The notes under the pieces are model-generated. The model was not told where the DNA came from, ran no database searches, and worked only from the letters and a program-made list of their open reading frames with translations. Both the position numbers and the translations under genes were made by a program. A stretch of DNA of 64,000 bases from Candidatus Hydrogenedentota bacterium (lineage in GTDB: Bacteria > Hydrogenedentota > Hydrogenedentia > Hydrogenedentales > SLHB01), in NCBI GenBank assembly GCA_013359265.1, contig JABWCD010000006.1, forward strand, positions 1 through 64,000. The letters are read 5' to 3'. Below, in pieces: positions 8,103 to 17,197 of the stretch; within the stretch, counting starts at the first letter, position 1, and every line of letters starts with the position of its first letter.

Positions 8103-10382
8103 ATGGGCAAGTTTCCGCTGGGGCTGTCCGTACGTTTGTCCGTATTCGGGGCCCTTTCGTGCGTATTCGCCGATGCGGCTTTGGCGGCAATCGCCACGCA
8201 GCCGCGAGAGACGCCGGACGGTATCTTCTTGACCTTGGACGACGACGACCTCGACGCGCTACCCAAACGCGCGGCGCAGCAAAACGGCTTTGTCCGGCCG
8301 CTCACGTACCGCGCGCTGTTGTTGGACGATTACCTTCTCCATAAGGCGCTCAATTCCGCGCCGCTCGAAGAGCCCGATCACCCCATGAAGAGCGACCACA
8401 GCGACTCCATAATCTGGCTCCCGATGCCGGACGGCACGGATGTGCCGTTCAGCTTCGTCGAATCGCCAATCATGGAACCCGAACTCGCCGACCAGTACCC
8501 GGAAATCCGCACGTATCTTGGAAACGCGCTGGACGGCTCGAACCGGTACGTTCGTTTTGATCGCACGCCTCAGGGATTCCACGCGCTGATACGCGGGGGA
8601 GGCGACGTTTACATCGGACCTGGCGAGAAGGAAGGCGCTTACCTCTCCTACCGCGCGTCCGACTATCCATCGGACGGGAATGAATTCACGTGCGGCGTTG
8701 AGGATGGATCGGCGCGCGCGGAAACCATCAGCGGCGCGAAGATCAGTTTTGGGGGCATGCTGCGGACTTTCCGCCTCGCGGTGGCTTGCACCGGAGAATA
8801 TGCGAATTTCCACGGGGCCACAAGCGATGACGATATCGTAAACGTACTGGCGGCGATTACCACGATGCAGAACTTCGTGGATGCCATATTCGAGGGCAAT
8901 CTCGGGGTGCGATTTGTTCTCGTTGGACAAGTCGGCCAACTTATTTTTACCGATCCGGCGACCGATCCGTTTGCCGGGAATTTGGACACAAGCGTCCTGA
9001 TCGACGAATCGCAAGCGCACATCCAGGCCACCATCGGCGATGCCAATTATGATATCGGCCATACGTACGCCACCGCTCCTGGCGGCAGGGCCGCCGTAGG
9101 GGTAGCGTGCAATTCGAATCAGAAAGCGCGAGGATGCTCCGGCTCGCCAAGCCCTACTGCCGACCCCATCTTTATCTCAGTCGTGTGCCATGAGCTTGGG
9201 CACCAATTAGGCGCGACACACACATTCAATAGCACCGCTGGGGGGTGCGGCAACGGCAGCAGGAATGGACCCACCGCGTTCGAGCGTGGCAGCGGCAGTA
9301 CGATTATGAGCTATTTTGGCAGTTGCGGCGTCGACAATCTGCAGGGGGTTATTGACAATAATAACTTTCATTCGGCGAGCCTCGAACAAATATCCGGTTT
9401 CCTTACAACCAACACGTGCTCGGCAAATGCATCATCAAATAATTCGCCTCCCACGGTGAGCGCCGGCCCCGACTTCACCATTCCGAAGGGAACGCCGTTT
9501 ACCTTGACTGCCCAAGGATCGGATCCGGACGGTGATTTGGTCTCATACGCCTGGGAAGAGCGTGACAAGGGCCCCAAACAAGCGTTGACAGACCCGGACA
9601 ACGGCAAAAGCCCCTTGTTCCGGTGCTTTCTCCCGACGATTAACAATGAGCGCACGTTCCCTGAACTGGCGAACATCATCTCGGGCGCCAATACGCTCGA
9701 AGAGCTTTTGCCCTCGCTATCGCGAACGATGAAGTTCGTAATCGTCGCGCGGGACCTTACCGGCGGGTTTGCGACGGACGAGACGAGGTTAACCGTGGCG
9801 TCGGCGGCGGGTCCGTTTCGCGTGACGTTTCCGAATGGGGCGGAAACCTTCGAAGGCGGAGTTAAACGAAACATTCGGTGGAATGTCGCGGGAACAGACG
9901 CGGCGCCTATTGACGCGGCGGACGTGAAAATACTCTTTTCGGAAGACGGCGGTCACTCGTTCCCGACAATCCTTAAATCCAGCACGCCGAACGACGGGAA
10001 GCAAAAGGTTACGATTCCCGACGTGGAGACCGCTGGGGGGCGAATTAAAATCGAGGCGATCGGTAATGTCTTTTTCGACATATCCGACGAGGATTTCACA
10101 GTTGGACCGGGTATCTTCGACATAGTCGGTACCTGGGTGGTTGACTCTACCCTAATTTATAAGTTCTTTGCGGATGGAAGCATGGATATTTGTGTAACAT
10201 ATGACCCCGAAAACTGTTCGTCATACCCATACGAATGGATTCAAACCGGTCCGGACTCGGGCGAGTTGACGACCGTATACACCGGCTCCGGCCACCTCAA
10301 CGTCCATATTGTGAACAACGATCTTTTGGAACTTTCCTATCCTCCCGCCGGCCCCGTGTTTGCGACGCTCACCCGGATTTGA
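8103..10382 (+). CDS. Secreted reprolysin-like (M12B) metalloprotease
   Basis: A GGGAGAAG ribosome-binding site precedes the ATG, and residues 1-29 form a signal peptide ending near ADAALAA. A propeptide-like region runs to about residue 210, followed by a zinc metalloprotease domain at about 220-430. That domain contains the extended motif HELGHQLGATH at 363-373, with the catalytic Glu and three zinc-binding His, and the Met-turn TIMSYFGSC at about 400-408. Cysteines around the site suggest disulfides and extracellular action. Downstream lie an Ig/PKD-like domain starting SPPTVSAGPDFTIPKG, a domain reading VTFPNGAETFEGG with ISEDG-type repeats, and a C-terminal beta-rich segment beginning IVGTWVVDS. 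The 759-residue multidomain layout is typical of environmental secreted proteases. A decayed fragment of a close paralogue lies immediately downstream. Confidence 0.9.
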   Translation: MGKFPLGLSVRLSVFGALSCVFADAALAAIATQPRETPDGIFLTLDDDDLDALPKRAAQQNGFVRPLTYRALLLDDYLLHKALNSAPLEEPDHPMKSDHSDSIIWLPMPDGTDVPFSFVESPIMEPELADQYPEIRTYLGNALDGSNRYVRFDRTPQGFHALIRGGGDVYIGPGEKEGAYLSYRASDYPSDGNEFTCGVEDGSARAETISGAKISFGGMLRTFRLAVACTGEYANFHGATSDDDIVNVLAAITTMQNFVDAIFEGNLGVRFVLVGQVGQLIFTDPATDPFAGNLDTSVLIDESQAHIQATIGDANYDIGHTYATAPGGRAAVGVACNSNQKARGCSGSPSPTADPIFISVVCHELGHQLGATHTFNSTAGGCGNGSRNGPTAFERGSGSTIMSYFGSCGVDNLQGVIDNNNFHSASLEQISGFLTTNTCSANASSNNSPPTVSAGPDFTIPKGTPFTLTAQGSDPDGDLVSYAWEERDKGPKQALTDPDNGKSPLFRCFLPTINNERTFPELANIISGANTLEELLPSLSRTMKFVIVARDLTGGFATDETRLTVASAAGPFRVTFPNGAETFEGGVKRNIRWNVAGTDAAPIDAADVKILFSEDGGHSFPTILKSSTPNDGKQKVTIPDVETAGGRIKIEAIGNVFFDISDEDFTVGPGIFDIVGTWVVDSTLIYKFFADGSMDICVTYDPENCSSYPYEWIQTGPDSGELTTVYTGSGHLNVHIVNNDLLELSYPPAGPVFATLTRI

Positions 10383-10462
10383 ATCGGGCCGCTCGGGGAC
10401 CCGAATTCGGTTTGCTGTAACGAAGTCGTTTGTGCAGCCCCTGGTGGGACCGGTGCGTTCGG

Positions 10463-10573
10463 TTCGATCGCACGCCGCTGGGCTTTCGCGCATATGCTGG
10501 GGGTGGCGGGGAAGTTTACATTTAACCGGACGAAAAGGAAGACAGGTACTATTCTTACCGCGCTTCAGATTAC
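10463..10573 (+). pseudogene. Relic of a second M12B protease propeptide
   Basis: Translated from 10463, this stretch reads FDRTPLGFRAYAGGGEVYI, then a TAA stop at 10523, then PDEKEDRYYSYRASDY. It aligns over 37 codons with residues 152-188 of the preceding metalloprotease (FDRTPQGFHALIRGGGDVYI...SYRASDY), with one codon missing and one stop. The match fades on both sides, although nucleotide similarity reaches back to about 10440. It is therefore the remnant of a tandem copy, not a functional gene. The rest of the 10383-10699 gap shows nothing else recognisable. Confidence 0.8.
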
Positions 10574-10699
10574 CTGGTGCCGTTCTGTCTATCCCACCGC
10601 GCGGTGTAAATTGCGACGTATTTGTTCTCGAAGGGCGCCGCTTTGCGCGACGCGTAACAGATTCGGAACGGCCCGTCGTCCAGGCGCAGCACGCAGTGC

Positions 10700-11581
10700 C
10701 TAGATAAGTGCGATGTCGAACCCGAGGATGTTGCGGGTCGCTTCCTGCGACATCGCGGGATCGGAAACGGCGATGGGCGTCACGAGATGCCAGATGGGGG
10801 AACCGGCGTCGGCGTGGAATATGCCTTCGCCAGGTTGGACAACGTGCTCGTACCACAGCGTCTTGCGGTCGGGACCGAACAGTTGGCTGACGCCGCCGAT
10901 GACGTTGTTGCGCGATATCACCAACGCGGTGACGACGAAATCGACGCCGTCCTGGTGGATTCCTTCCGGCGCGTTCGTCGCGGTGAAATCGGTTCGTGCG
11001 ACCGTTGAAATCTGGTGAATGGTCATCCGAAGGTTTCGGACGTTTTCGCGCGTCTCGGCAACCATGTCCGCGATATCGACCAGTAATAGCTTGAACGATC
11101 TGCACGTATCTGCGGTCACCTGCATCGGCGCGAAGACGCGCGGAAGCCGGCGGTAGTCCTGTACGTCCATGCTGAACGACCGCGCCGGCTGTTGCGACAC
11201 CGACCAGCTTCCGCCGTCGCGCGTCACGCGGTATTCGGCAATCGCGCGCCTGCGAAAGGGAAGGATCGAATCAAAACTCCTCCGTGCCCCCGCCGGAACG
11301 GCGTCAAAAAACGGGACCAGCGGTTCCATTCCGATCGCGCCGGAATAGAATGCGTCGCATGACTCGGACAATTCTTCCGATTGGTGGGGGTGGTACGCGA
11401 GGAGTATCTCGATCTGCCGGTGCCGCACGTCGTATATGTCCCACGGAAGTTCGGCGTACGTGCCGTCAATCGCGTCAATCAATTCACGGGATTTGTCAAA
11501 AGAGAAGAGGCGAATGGGATCGTCAATGGCAATGCCGAGACGTTGGGACAGGTCCTCTTCCGTTAATGCGTATGTCACCAT
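10700..11581 (-). CDS. 2OG-Fe(II) dioxygenase, PF10014-like
   Basis: The product is 293 residues if translation starts at the ATG at 11581; the frame is open to 11650 but those residues look non-coding, and no strong ribosome-binding site marks either start. The motif PEGIHQDGVDFV carries the H-x-D metal ligands (about His209 and Asp211), with the distal His in SPIWHLVTPI (about 265). The spacing and the P-E-G-x-H-x-D-G phrase match the 2OG-Fe dioxygenase family that includes free amino acid hydroxylases such as L-isoleucine 4-hydroxylase. It would use 2-oxoglutarate, O2 and Fe(II); an amino acid substrate is inferred from the family only. It stands alone, convergent with the protease gene. 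Confidence 0.75.
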   Translation of the reverse strand: MVTYALTEEDLSQRLGIAIDDPIRLFSFDKSRELIDAIDGTYAELPWDIYDVRHRQIEILLAYHPHQSEELSESCDAFYSGAIGMEPLVPFFDAVPAGARRSFDSILPFRRRAIAEYRVTRDGGSWSVSQQPARSFSMDVQDYRRLPRVFAPMQVTADTCRSFKLLLVDIADMVAETRENVRNLRMTIHQISTVARTDFTATNAPEGIHQDGVDFVVTALVISRNNVIGGVSQLFGPDRKTLWYEHVVQPGEGIFHADAGSPIWHLVTPIAVSDPAMSQEATRNILGFDIALI

Positions 11582-11803
11582 GGCTTGCACTATGCGACGT
11601 CGCCGGCGCTGTCCCGTTATCGGCCCCGCAGGCGTCGATGCGGCGCCCATACGTACGTATTATACCGCGCACCGGGGCTCACGCCGGGGCGTGCAAACGA
11701 AATGAATCAGGATCGACGGAATCGTTGTGTCACAGACTTGTTAAGAATGTCCAACACTTCTTCTGAGCGGGTTCGGCCTATCCAAACCCACGCGCTCCCT
11801 GCC

Positions 11804-11833
11804 TTGACCTTCGCCCCGCGTGATCGCTATCCT
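11804..11833 (+). promoter_or_regulatory. Candidate sigma-70 promoter for the lipoprotein operon
   Basis: TTGACC at 11804-11809 and TATCCT at 11828-11833 are separated by 18 bp and lie about 97 bp upstream of the lipoprotein start. The rest of the 11582-11929 gap shows no gene. The call rests on motif match alone. Confidence 0.4.
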
Positions 11834-11929
11834 AAAGCGTTTGGTGGAACTTTCTTGCAGCGCCGCAGATAACACACGCAGAGGCGGTGTTCATGGGCCG
11901 GTTTGTGCCCGAGGGTAAGGGAGAAGGCG

Positions 11930-12463
11930 ATGCATTTTTTGCTGCGATCGAAGCGTTTGCACGTGACCGGTGCGGTGGTCCTGGCGGGCTTGAGCATTGC
12001 CCTTAGCGCCTGCACCACGATGCAGAACCCGTTCCAACGGAGTTCGACGCCGCCGCCGGCGGAAATGCCGCCGGGCGATACGGCGCCACCGCCTCCGCCC
12101 GCCGCCGAGACCGGTCCGCCGCCCGAGCCGGGCCTGGCGATTTCGCCGTCGCAACGGTTCGCGGACGTACCGCTGCCGATAGGCGCGAAAGAAGATGCGG
12201 ACAAGACGTTCGTGTACGAGGACAAGAACCTCCAGATCGGGCGGATGGTCTATACGACCCGGTCGACGGTGAACGAGTTGGCGCAATTCTATATTAACGA
12301 AACGTCCGCCGGCGGCTGGAAGTTGATCAGCAATATCCAGGCGGGCGGGCAGGAATTGCAGTTTGTGAAGGCGGGCAAGCGGCTCACGGTGATCGTTCGC
12401 GATCTGGGCCCGACAAAGGGCCGCCAACTCTGGCTGACGGTGACGCCGGACAGCGGGCAATGA
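11930..12463 (+). CDS. Lipoprotein of unknown function
   Basis: This 177-residue protein starts at 11930 behind a GGGTAAGGGAGAAGG ribosome-binding site. It has a positively charged N-terminus, a hydrophobic stretch and a lipobox LSAC, so it is probably lipid-anchored. A Pro-rich linker (residues about 40-65) leads into a compact C-terminal domain. That domain begins QRFADVPLPIGAKEDADKTF and contains IGRMVYTTRSTVNELAQFY and GGWKLIS, a pattern seen in uncharacterised lipoproteins of several Gram-negative groups. No catalytic residues are evident. Its stop overlaps the next start (ATGATG), so it is probably the first gene of a three-gene envelope operon. Confidence 0.8.
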   Translation: MHFLLRSKRLHVTGAVVLAGLSIALSACTTMQNPFQRSSTPPPAEMPPGDTAPPPPPAAETGPPPEPGLAISPSQRFADVPLPIGAKEDADKTFVYEDKNLQIGRMVYTTRSTVNELAQFYINETSAGGWKLISNIQAGGQELQFVKAGKRLTVIVRDLGPTKGRQLWLTVTPDSGQ

Positions 12464-12963
12464 TGTTGTGGCTGCGGTCGGCGGCATTCGCGCGGTACGG
12501 CATATGGATACCGTTGCTGGTTGCCGCCGCGTTGAGTCCCCGCGGCTGCATTAACCGAATTCCGGTCGAAATCCCGGGCGTTACGACGCAAGGGCCGAGC
12601 GACGAGGAGCAAATCGTCAGCGTACTCGAAGATGTCCACCGTGGCATGCAGTCGCGGCGCATCTACAAAGTATTGGCGCACGTATCGAAGACGTACCGCG
12701 ACGACGAAGGCCGGGATTATGCCGCGATCGAGCGGTACCTGACGGAACTGTTTCGCGGCTACAAGTTGATTCAGATCACGCGGGTCCGCCCGAAGGTGAT
12801 TGTGCAAGGCGACCGCGCGCGCGCGGTCGAGACGTTTGGTACGCGCGCGGAACCGTTCAACCCGAACGAGAACCGGCCCATCGAGTTGCGCGGGCAAATG
12901 AACATATACCTCGAAAAGATCGACAACAAGTGGATGATCGTCGAGTGGGGCCGGGTCTTTTAA
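12460..12963 (+). CDS. NTF2-like exported protein
   Basis: The 167-residue product has an N-terminal hydrophobic segment (about residues 12-30) ending in a cysteine at SPRGC, a poor lipobox; it may be a lipoprotein or a membrane-anchored protein. The remainder is consistent with a SnoaL/NTF2-like cone fold: a helical region beginning EEQIVSVLEDVHRGMQSR, then alternating strands ending NIYLEKIDNKWMIVEWGRV, which is typical of the last strands of the fold. No active-site residues are recognisable. The 4-bp overlap with the lipoprotein gene and the short gap to the TPR gene place it in one operon. The fold call is from pattern only. Confidence 0.65.
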   Translation: MMLWLRSAAFARYGIWIPLLVAAALSPRGCINRIPVEIPGVTTQGPSDEEQIVSVLEDVHRGMQSRRIYKVLAHVSKTYRDDEGRDYAAIERYLTELFRGYKLIQITRVRPKVIVQGDRARAVETFGTRAEPFNPNENRPIELRGQMNIYLEKIDNKWMIVEWGRVF

Positions 12964-12987
12964 TCGACGACGGAGTAGGTGTACGTA

Positions 12988-13968
12988 ATGGCAGTCCAGA
13001 CGAAAACGCAGAAGAACGCGCCGGCATCGGCGGCGGGCAAAAAAACCGTTAAATCGCTGTTCGACGACAAAGGCAAGCAGGACGACATCACACAACTGTT
13101 GCAGGACGTGAAGGAGCGGCCGCTGGTATATGGCGGAATCGCTGCGTTCCTCCTGGTGTGTTTGCTTGCGGGTTACTTGTACCGCGCAAATGCCGTGTCG
13201 AACCGCAGGGACCTCGTGACCGCGTACGCGCAGGCGCTGGACAAAGAGGAAACCGCGGACAAGTTGGCCGCGCTCGTGCCGCTGTCGGACGCCGCCGGCA
13301 AGCAGAATGACGAGGTCGTGTACATGACCGGCGAGATCGCGTATCGCGCCGGGGAGTACGACAAGGCGAAAGCCGCGTTCGAGCGCATGCGCTCCGACTT
13401 CAAGGAATCGCCTTATACAGCAGACGCCGTCGAGGGCCTCGGCAACATCGCGGAAAACGCAAAGGACTATGACGCCGCGCTGACGTACTACAAAGAGGTA
13501 CGCGACTCCTGGTCCACGAGCTTCGCCGCCCGCCGCCAGCCGTTGAACATTGCGAAGCTCGAGGAACGGCGCGGCAACCTGGCCGAAGCGGTCGCCGCGT
13601 ACCGCGAGCAGATGCAGGTCTTTCCCGGTTCGACCATAGACGAAGAGGCGCGCGCCGCTTTGGCGCGCCTCGAGAGGTCGAATCCGGAGTTGTTTCCGAA
13701 GATCGAGACTGCCGCGCCCGTGGCCCCCGTAGTGGGTGACGCCGCCGCGCCCGAAATGCCTGCGCCAGGCGAAGCGCCTGCTGCGTCGCCCGCGACTGTA
13801 CCGGGCCTTGACGTGAAGCTCGATGTCCCCGGTGCGGACGGAACGCTGGAAATGCCGGCCGACGGCAAACCGGACCTCAAACTGAACGTGCCCGGCATCG
13901 AAACCGAAGCGGCTGCACCGGCCGAAACGGCCGCGCCGGCGGATTCCGCGCCCGCACCTGCGCAGTAG
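12988..13968 (+). CDS. Membrane-anchored TPR protein (YfgM/BamD-like repeats)
   Basis: The chosen ATG at 12988 has GGAGTAGG upstream; a GTG at 12979 would add three residues. The 326-residue protein has one membrane helix at about 48-66 (LVYGGIAAFLLVCLLAGYL) with the N-terminus inside and a periplasmic part. Tetratricopeptide-like repeats follow at about 95-220, including VVYMTGEIAYRAGEYDKAKA and YDAALTYYKEVRD. The C-terminal 90 residues are Pro/Ala-rich low complexity with repeated LKLNVPG/VKLDVPG-type phrases. The layout resembles YfgM-like and BamD-like envelope scaffolds. It is probably last in the lipoprotein operon, since a strong terminator lies 22 bp after its stop. Confidence 0.8.
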   Translation: MAVQTKTQKNAPASAAGKKTVKSLFDDKGKQDDITQLLQDVKERPLVYGGIAAFLLVCLLAGYLYRANAVSNRRDLVTAYAQALDKEETADKLAALVPLSDAAGKQNDEVVYMTGEIAYRAGEYDKAKAAFERMRSDFKESPYTADAVEGLGNIAENAKDYDAALTYYKEVRDSWSTSFAARRQPLNIAKLEERRGNLAEAVAAYREQMQVFPGSTIDEEARAALARLERSNPELFPKIETAAPVAPVVGDAAAPEMPAPGEAPAASPATVPGLDVKLDVPGADGTLEMPADGKPDLKLNVPGIETEAAAPAETAAPADSAPAPAQ

Positions 13969-13990
13969 CGGCGCGTCAGACGAGACATTC

Positions 13991-14024
13991 CGGGCGAGCG
14001 GCTCGCGCCGCTCGCCCGTTTCTT
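13991..14024 (+). terminator. Rho-independent terminator
   Basis: An 11-bp perfect GC-rich stem (13991-14001 pairing with 14008-14018), a 6-base loop and a following TTTCTTTC tract lie just after the TPR gene. Confidence 0.85.
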
Positions 14025-14076
14025 TCGCAGGTGCGCATCTTCCGTGGGAGACAAAACAGGCACGGGAGGAAATCGC

Positions 14077-14517
14077 ATGCAGTGGGTCAATGGCGCATTT
14101 GCTGTCGATACGGACCGAAACCGCATCGATTTTGAGCGGGTCTATGCGTATCTGAAGACGACGTATTGGGCCGCGGACCGGACATACGAGGAAATTCGCC
14201 GAGCATGGGAGCAGTCGCAGTTGGCGTTTGGCGTGTATGCCAGCGGGCTTGATGGATTGCAGGTGGGATGTGCGCGTGTCGTCACGGATACGCGCACCTT
14301 TGGCTGGCTCGCGGACGTGTTCGTTGACCCCGATTTCCGCGGCCAAGGGCTCGGAAAGTTTCTCGTGCAGTGCGTAGTCGACCATCCCGACTGCCGGGAC
14401 ATACGACTCTTTATGCTTGGGACACGCGACGCCCACGGCTTGTACGAACGATATGGTTGGGAGCCGCCGAAGTACGTCGAGCGATTCATGATTCGCTACG
14501 GTCAACCCGGTTCCTAG
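14077..14517 (+). CDS. GNAT family N-acetyltransferase
   Basis: The 146-residue protein starts at 14077 behind GGGAGGA. It shows the GNAT acetyl-CoA-binding core: WLADVFVDPDFRGQGLGKFL contains the strand 4 segment and the R-x-x-G-x-G loop, followed by helix 3 and DIRLFMLGTRDAHGLYERYG, which is the strand 5 and tail typical of the family. The N-terminal part (YLKTTYWAADRTYEEIRRAW) resembles single-domain YjcF/YafP-like acetyltransferases. The substrate is unknown. It is monocistronic, between the operon terminator and the desaturase gene. Confidence 0.85.
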   Translation: MQWVNGAFAVDTDRNRIDFERVYAYLKTTYWAADRTYEEIRRAWEQSQLAFGVYASGLDGLQVGCARVVTDTRTFGWLADVFVDPDFRGQGLGKFLVQCVVDHPDCRDIRLFMLGTRDAHGLYERYGWEPPKYVERFMIRYGQPGS

Positions 14518-14729
14518 CCGCGCGCCGTTGCTGCTGCCACTGCGTGGGCGACTTTTGGGGCCGCGTCGTGTATACTTTGCGTCGAAGGTCCGTGCAGGTT
14601 GCCCGCAATTCGGAGTCTGCGGGCACGTCCGGGGGGACGGCGATCGCCTGGGACAGTTACGAATGTTAGTTTCGCGGGGCCCATTCCGTTTGGATCGCCG
14701 CACCACGTACAAAAAGGAATCGCAGTAGT

Positions 14730-15656
14730 ATGGCCAGTTTTCCCGCATGGGTAACCACCGATCGGTTGAAGATCGGGACCGTTGTCGTTATTTCCATCAT
14801 TCACGCGCTCGCGCTCGCCGCGCCGTTTACGTTTAGCTGGACCGGCTTCTTTCTCTGTCTGATACTCGTCTGGGTGACCGGCGGTTTGGGAATTACCCTG
14901 TGCTACCACCGCCTGTTGACGCACCGAAGTTACCGCACGTTCAAGCCCATCGAATATGTCCTGACTCTGTTTGGCTGCCTCGCCTTGCAGGGCGGGCCGA
15001 TCACCTGGGTCGCAACGCACCGCCTGCACCACAAAGAATCCGACGAGGAACCGGATCCGCATACGCCGATGCACACCTTCCTCTGGTCGCACATTGTGTG
15101 GAACTTCTTCCGTGATCCGCAGCTCGACTGCTACGACAAAATCCGGCGCTTCGCGAAAGACCTCGATAAGGACCGCGTGATTCGCTTCCTCGAGAAGTAT
15201 TTCTTCTTCATTTACCTTGCGCTCGCGATTACCCTATACGCTATCGGGCACGTTGTCAGCGGCTGGAAACTGGGTCTTTCATTGGTCATCTGGGGCTGCT
15301 GCGTGCGCACGGTGCTCGTGTGGCATTTCACGTGGCTGGTCAACAGCGCCACGCACCTCTGGGGCTACACCAACTACAAGACGACCGACAACAGCAGGAA
15401 CACGTGGTGGGTCGCGCTCGTCACTTTCGGTGAAGGATGGCACAACAACCACCACGCCGACCAGCGTTCGGCCGCACACGGCCACCGTTGGTGGGAAATC
15501 GACCAGACCTATATCACAATCAAGATGATGCAGTGGATCGGCCTCGCGCGCGACGTGGTGAAGCCGGGCCGACTGTCGCAACTGCGATCGAAGGAAAACC
15601 CAGAGGCAGACTCGGTTCCGCCAATTGACGATCCCGACACCGTCGTCGAAGGCTAG
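14730..15656 (+). CDS. Acyl-CoA desaturase, delta-9 type
   Basis: This membrane di-iron enzyme introduces a double bond into acyl chains. All three histidine boxes are present: HRLLTHRS at 60-67, HRLHH at 97-101, and HNNHH near residue 240, followed by the expected RSAAHGHRWWEID. Hydrophobic segments at about 15-55 and 145-200 give the usual four-helix topology, and the 308-residue length is normal. A TATACT box at 14571 lies upstream, but no convincing -35 was found. A strong terminator follows the gene, so it is probably monocistronic. It likely adjusts membrane fluidity. Confidence 0.92.
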   Translation: MASFPAWVTTDRLKIGTVVVISIIHALALAAPFTFSWTGFFLCLILVWVTGGLGITLCYHRLLTHRSYRTFKPIEYVLTLFGCLALQGGPITWVATHRLHHKESDEEPDPHTPMHTFLWSHIVWNFFRDPQLDCYDKIRRFAKDLDKDRVIRFLEKYFFFIYLALAITLYAIGHVVSGWKLGLSLVIWGCCVRTVLVWHFTWLVNSATHLWGYTNYKTTDNSRNTWWVALVTFGEGWHNNHHADQRSAAHGHRWWEIDQTYITIKMMQWIGLARDVVKPGRLSQLRSKENPEADSVPPIDDPDTVVEG

Positions 15657-15675
15657 TGAAAATCGTGAGCAACGA

Positions 15676-15709
15676 AGGGCGGGCTGTGACGGCCCGCCCT
15701 CTCCTTTTT
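15676..15709 (+). terminator. Rho-independent terminator
   Basis: A 9-bp perfect stem (15676-15684 with 15692-15700), a 7-base loop and a CTCCTTTTT tract follow the desaturase gene. Confidence 0.85.
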
Positions 15710-15818
15710 CGTCCGGCGCACGCTGCGTTGATCGCACCCGCGATGTTGTGTAGCGTGGATATTCTGCGTGGCGCGGGGCGCAAATCTATTCACAGGCGAC
15801 GCCAATAGGAGACTGATT

Positions 15819-17153
15819 GTGCGCGGTCGAATGGTCTGTATCGCGGTACTGGCCGCTGTCGTGGCGCATGCGGACAGCGGCTACAAAGTCGGCGTGGGCA
15901 GCGTAGTCATCACACCGGAGAAGAACATCTGGCTTGCGGGGTACGCCTCGCGCAAAGCGCCCGCCGAAGGCAAGGAACACGATCTCTACGCGAAAGCGCT
16001 CGCGCTCGAAGACCCGGCGGGTGTTCGTGCGGTGCTCGTCACGACCGATCTCGTCGCCGTTTCGTCTACGCTGGCGCATGCCGTAGCCGATCGCGTGCAA
16101 CAGGCCTACAACGTCCCGCGCGAACGCTTCCTCATCACCGCGTCGCACACGCACAGCGGGCCCGTCACCAACGATCGCCTCTACGACATGTACGGTCTCG
16201 ACGACGCGCAGGCCGCATTGATCTCTGAGTACACCGCAACGCTTCCGGACAGAATACTGAAAGCGGTCGAGACCGCCATCGCGAGTCTCGAACCGTGTAC
16301 GCTGCATTGGGGACACGGCGAGGCGGGGTTCGCCAAAAACCGGCGCGCGTTCGTGCTCGGCGGCATGGCGAACGCCTTCAATCCGATCGGCCCGGTGGAC
16401 CACGACGTGCCGGTGTTGCTCGCGCGCAACGCCGACGGCAAACCGAAAGCGGTGCTGTTCGGTTACGCGTGCCACAACACGACGCTCTCATGGCAGTTCT
16501 ACTGCGGCGATTATGCGGGCTTCGCGCAGACGTATCTCGAACAGGCTTTGCCGGGCGCCACCGCGCTCTTCGTTTCCGGGTGCGGCGCGGACCAGAATCC
16601 GCTTCCCCGCGGCACGGTCGAGCACGCAAAACAGTACGGTGGCGAACTCTGTGGCGCGGTCTTGAAAGCTGTCGGGAGCACGATGAAACCGGTGACGGGC
16701 GCGTTGCGCGCTGCGTACAAGGAAATTCCGCTGGCCCTGAGTGCGCCGCCGTCGCGCGAAGACGTTGAGAAGCAGTTGCAGGATCAGAACGTCTACATCC
16801 AGCGCCGCGCGAAACGACTGCTGAAACAGTTCGACGAAAATGGCGCGTTGGATACGACCTACCCGTACCCGGTGCAGGTGTGGCAATTCGGAAACGAATT
16901 GCAGATGACCGCGCTTGGCGGCGAAGTTGTCGTGGATTATGCCCTGCTGATCAAATACGAACTCGGCCACGACAACCAGTTCGTCATCGGATACGCAAAC
17001 GACGTGTGCGCGTACATCCCGTCGTTGCGCGTGTTGCGCGAGGGCGGGTACGAGGGCGCGGAATCCATGATCTACTACGGATTTCACGGCCCCTGGGCGC
17101 CGCAGGTGCAGGATGACATCATGAAAGCCGTGCACGAACTGACGGCCAGATAA
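15819..17153 (+). CDS. Secreted neutral/alkaline ceramidase-family protein 1
   Basis: The chosen start is a GTG at 15819 with AATAGGAGA upstream; it gives a 444-residue protein with a signal peptide ending near VVAHADS. The N-terminal ceramidase-like pattern is clear: GVGSVVITPEKNIWLAGYAS, then VLVTTDLVAVSS, and the metal-binding ITASHTHSGP. Later GYACHNTTLSWQF and VSGCGADQNPLPRG follow the family order. The family nucleophile phrase (a GDVSPN-type serine segment) is replaced by GADQNP, so ceramide hydrolysis is not assured; many environmental members lack proven substrates. It is followed 44 bp later by a diverged second copy. Confidence 0.8.
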   Translation: MRGRMVCIAVLAAVVAHADSGYKVGVGSVVITPEKNIWLAGYASRKAPAEGKEHDLYAKALALEDPAGVRAVLVTTDLVAVSSTLAHAVADRVQQAYNVPRERFLITASHTHSGPVTNDRLYDMYGLDDAQAALISEYTATLPDRILKAVETAIASLEPCTLHWGHGEAGFAKNRRAFVLGGMANAFNPIGPVDHDVPVLLARNADGKPKAVLFGYACHNTTLSWQFYCGDYAGFAQTYLEQALPGATALFVSGCGADQNPLPRGTVEHAKQYGGELCGAVLKAVGSTMKPVTGALRAAYKEIPLALSAPPSREDVEKQLQDQNVYIQRRAKRLLKQFDENGALDTTYPYPVQVWQFGNELQMTALGGEVVVDYALLIKYELGHDNQFVIGYANDVCAYIPSLRVLREGGYEGAESMIYYGFHGPWAPQVQDDIMKAVHELTAR

Positions 17154-17197
17154 GCGAGCGACATGTAGTTGTGGGCAACGCAAGTGGAGATAAAGAC

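Noticed and set aside
12289-14748. 819-codon minus-strand open frame
   Set aside because: It covers several well-supported plus-strand genes with ribosome-binding sites and a terminator, and its product is low-complexity and basic.
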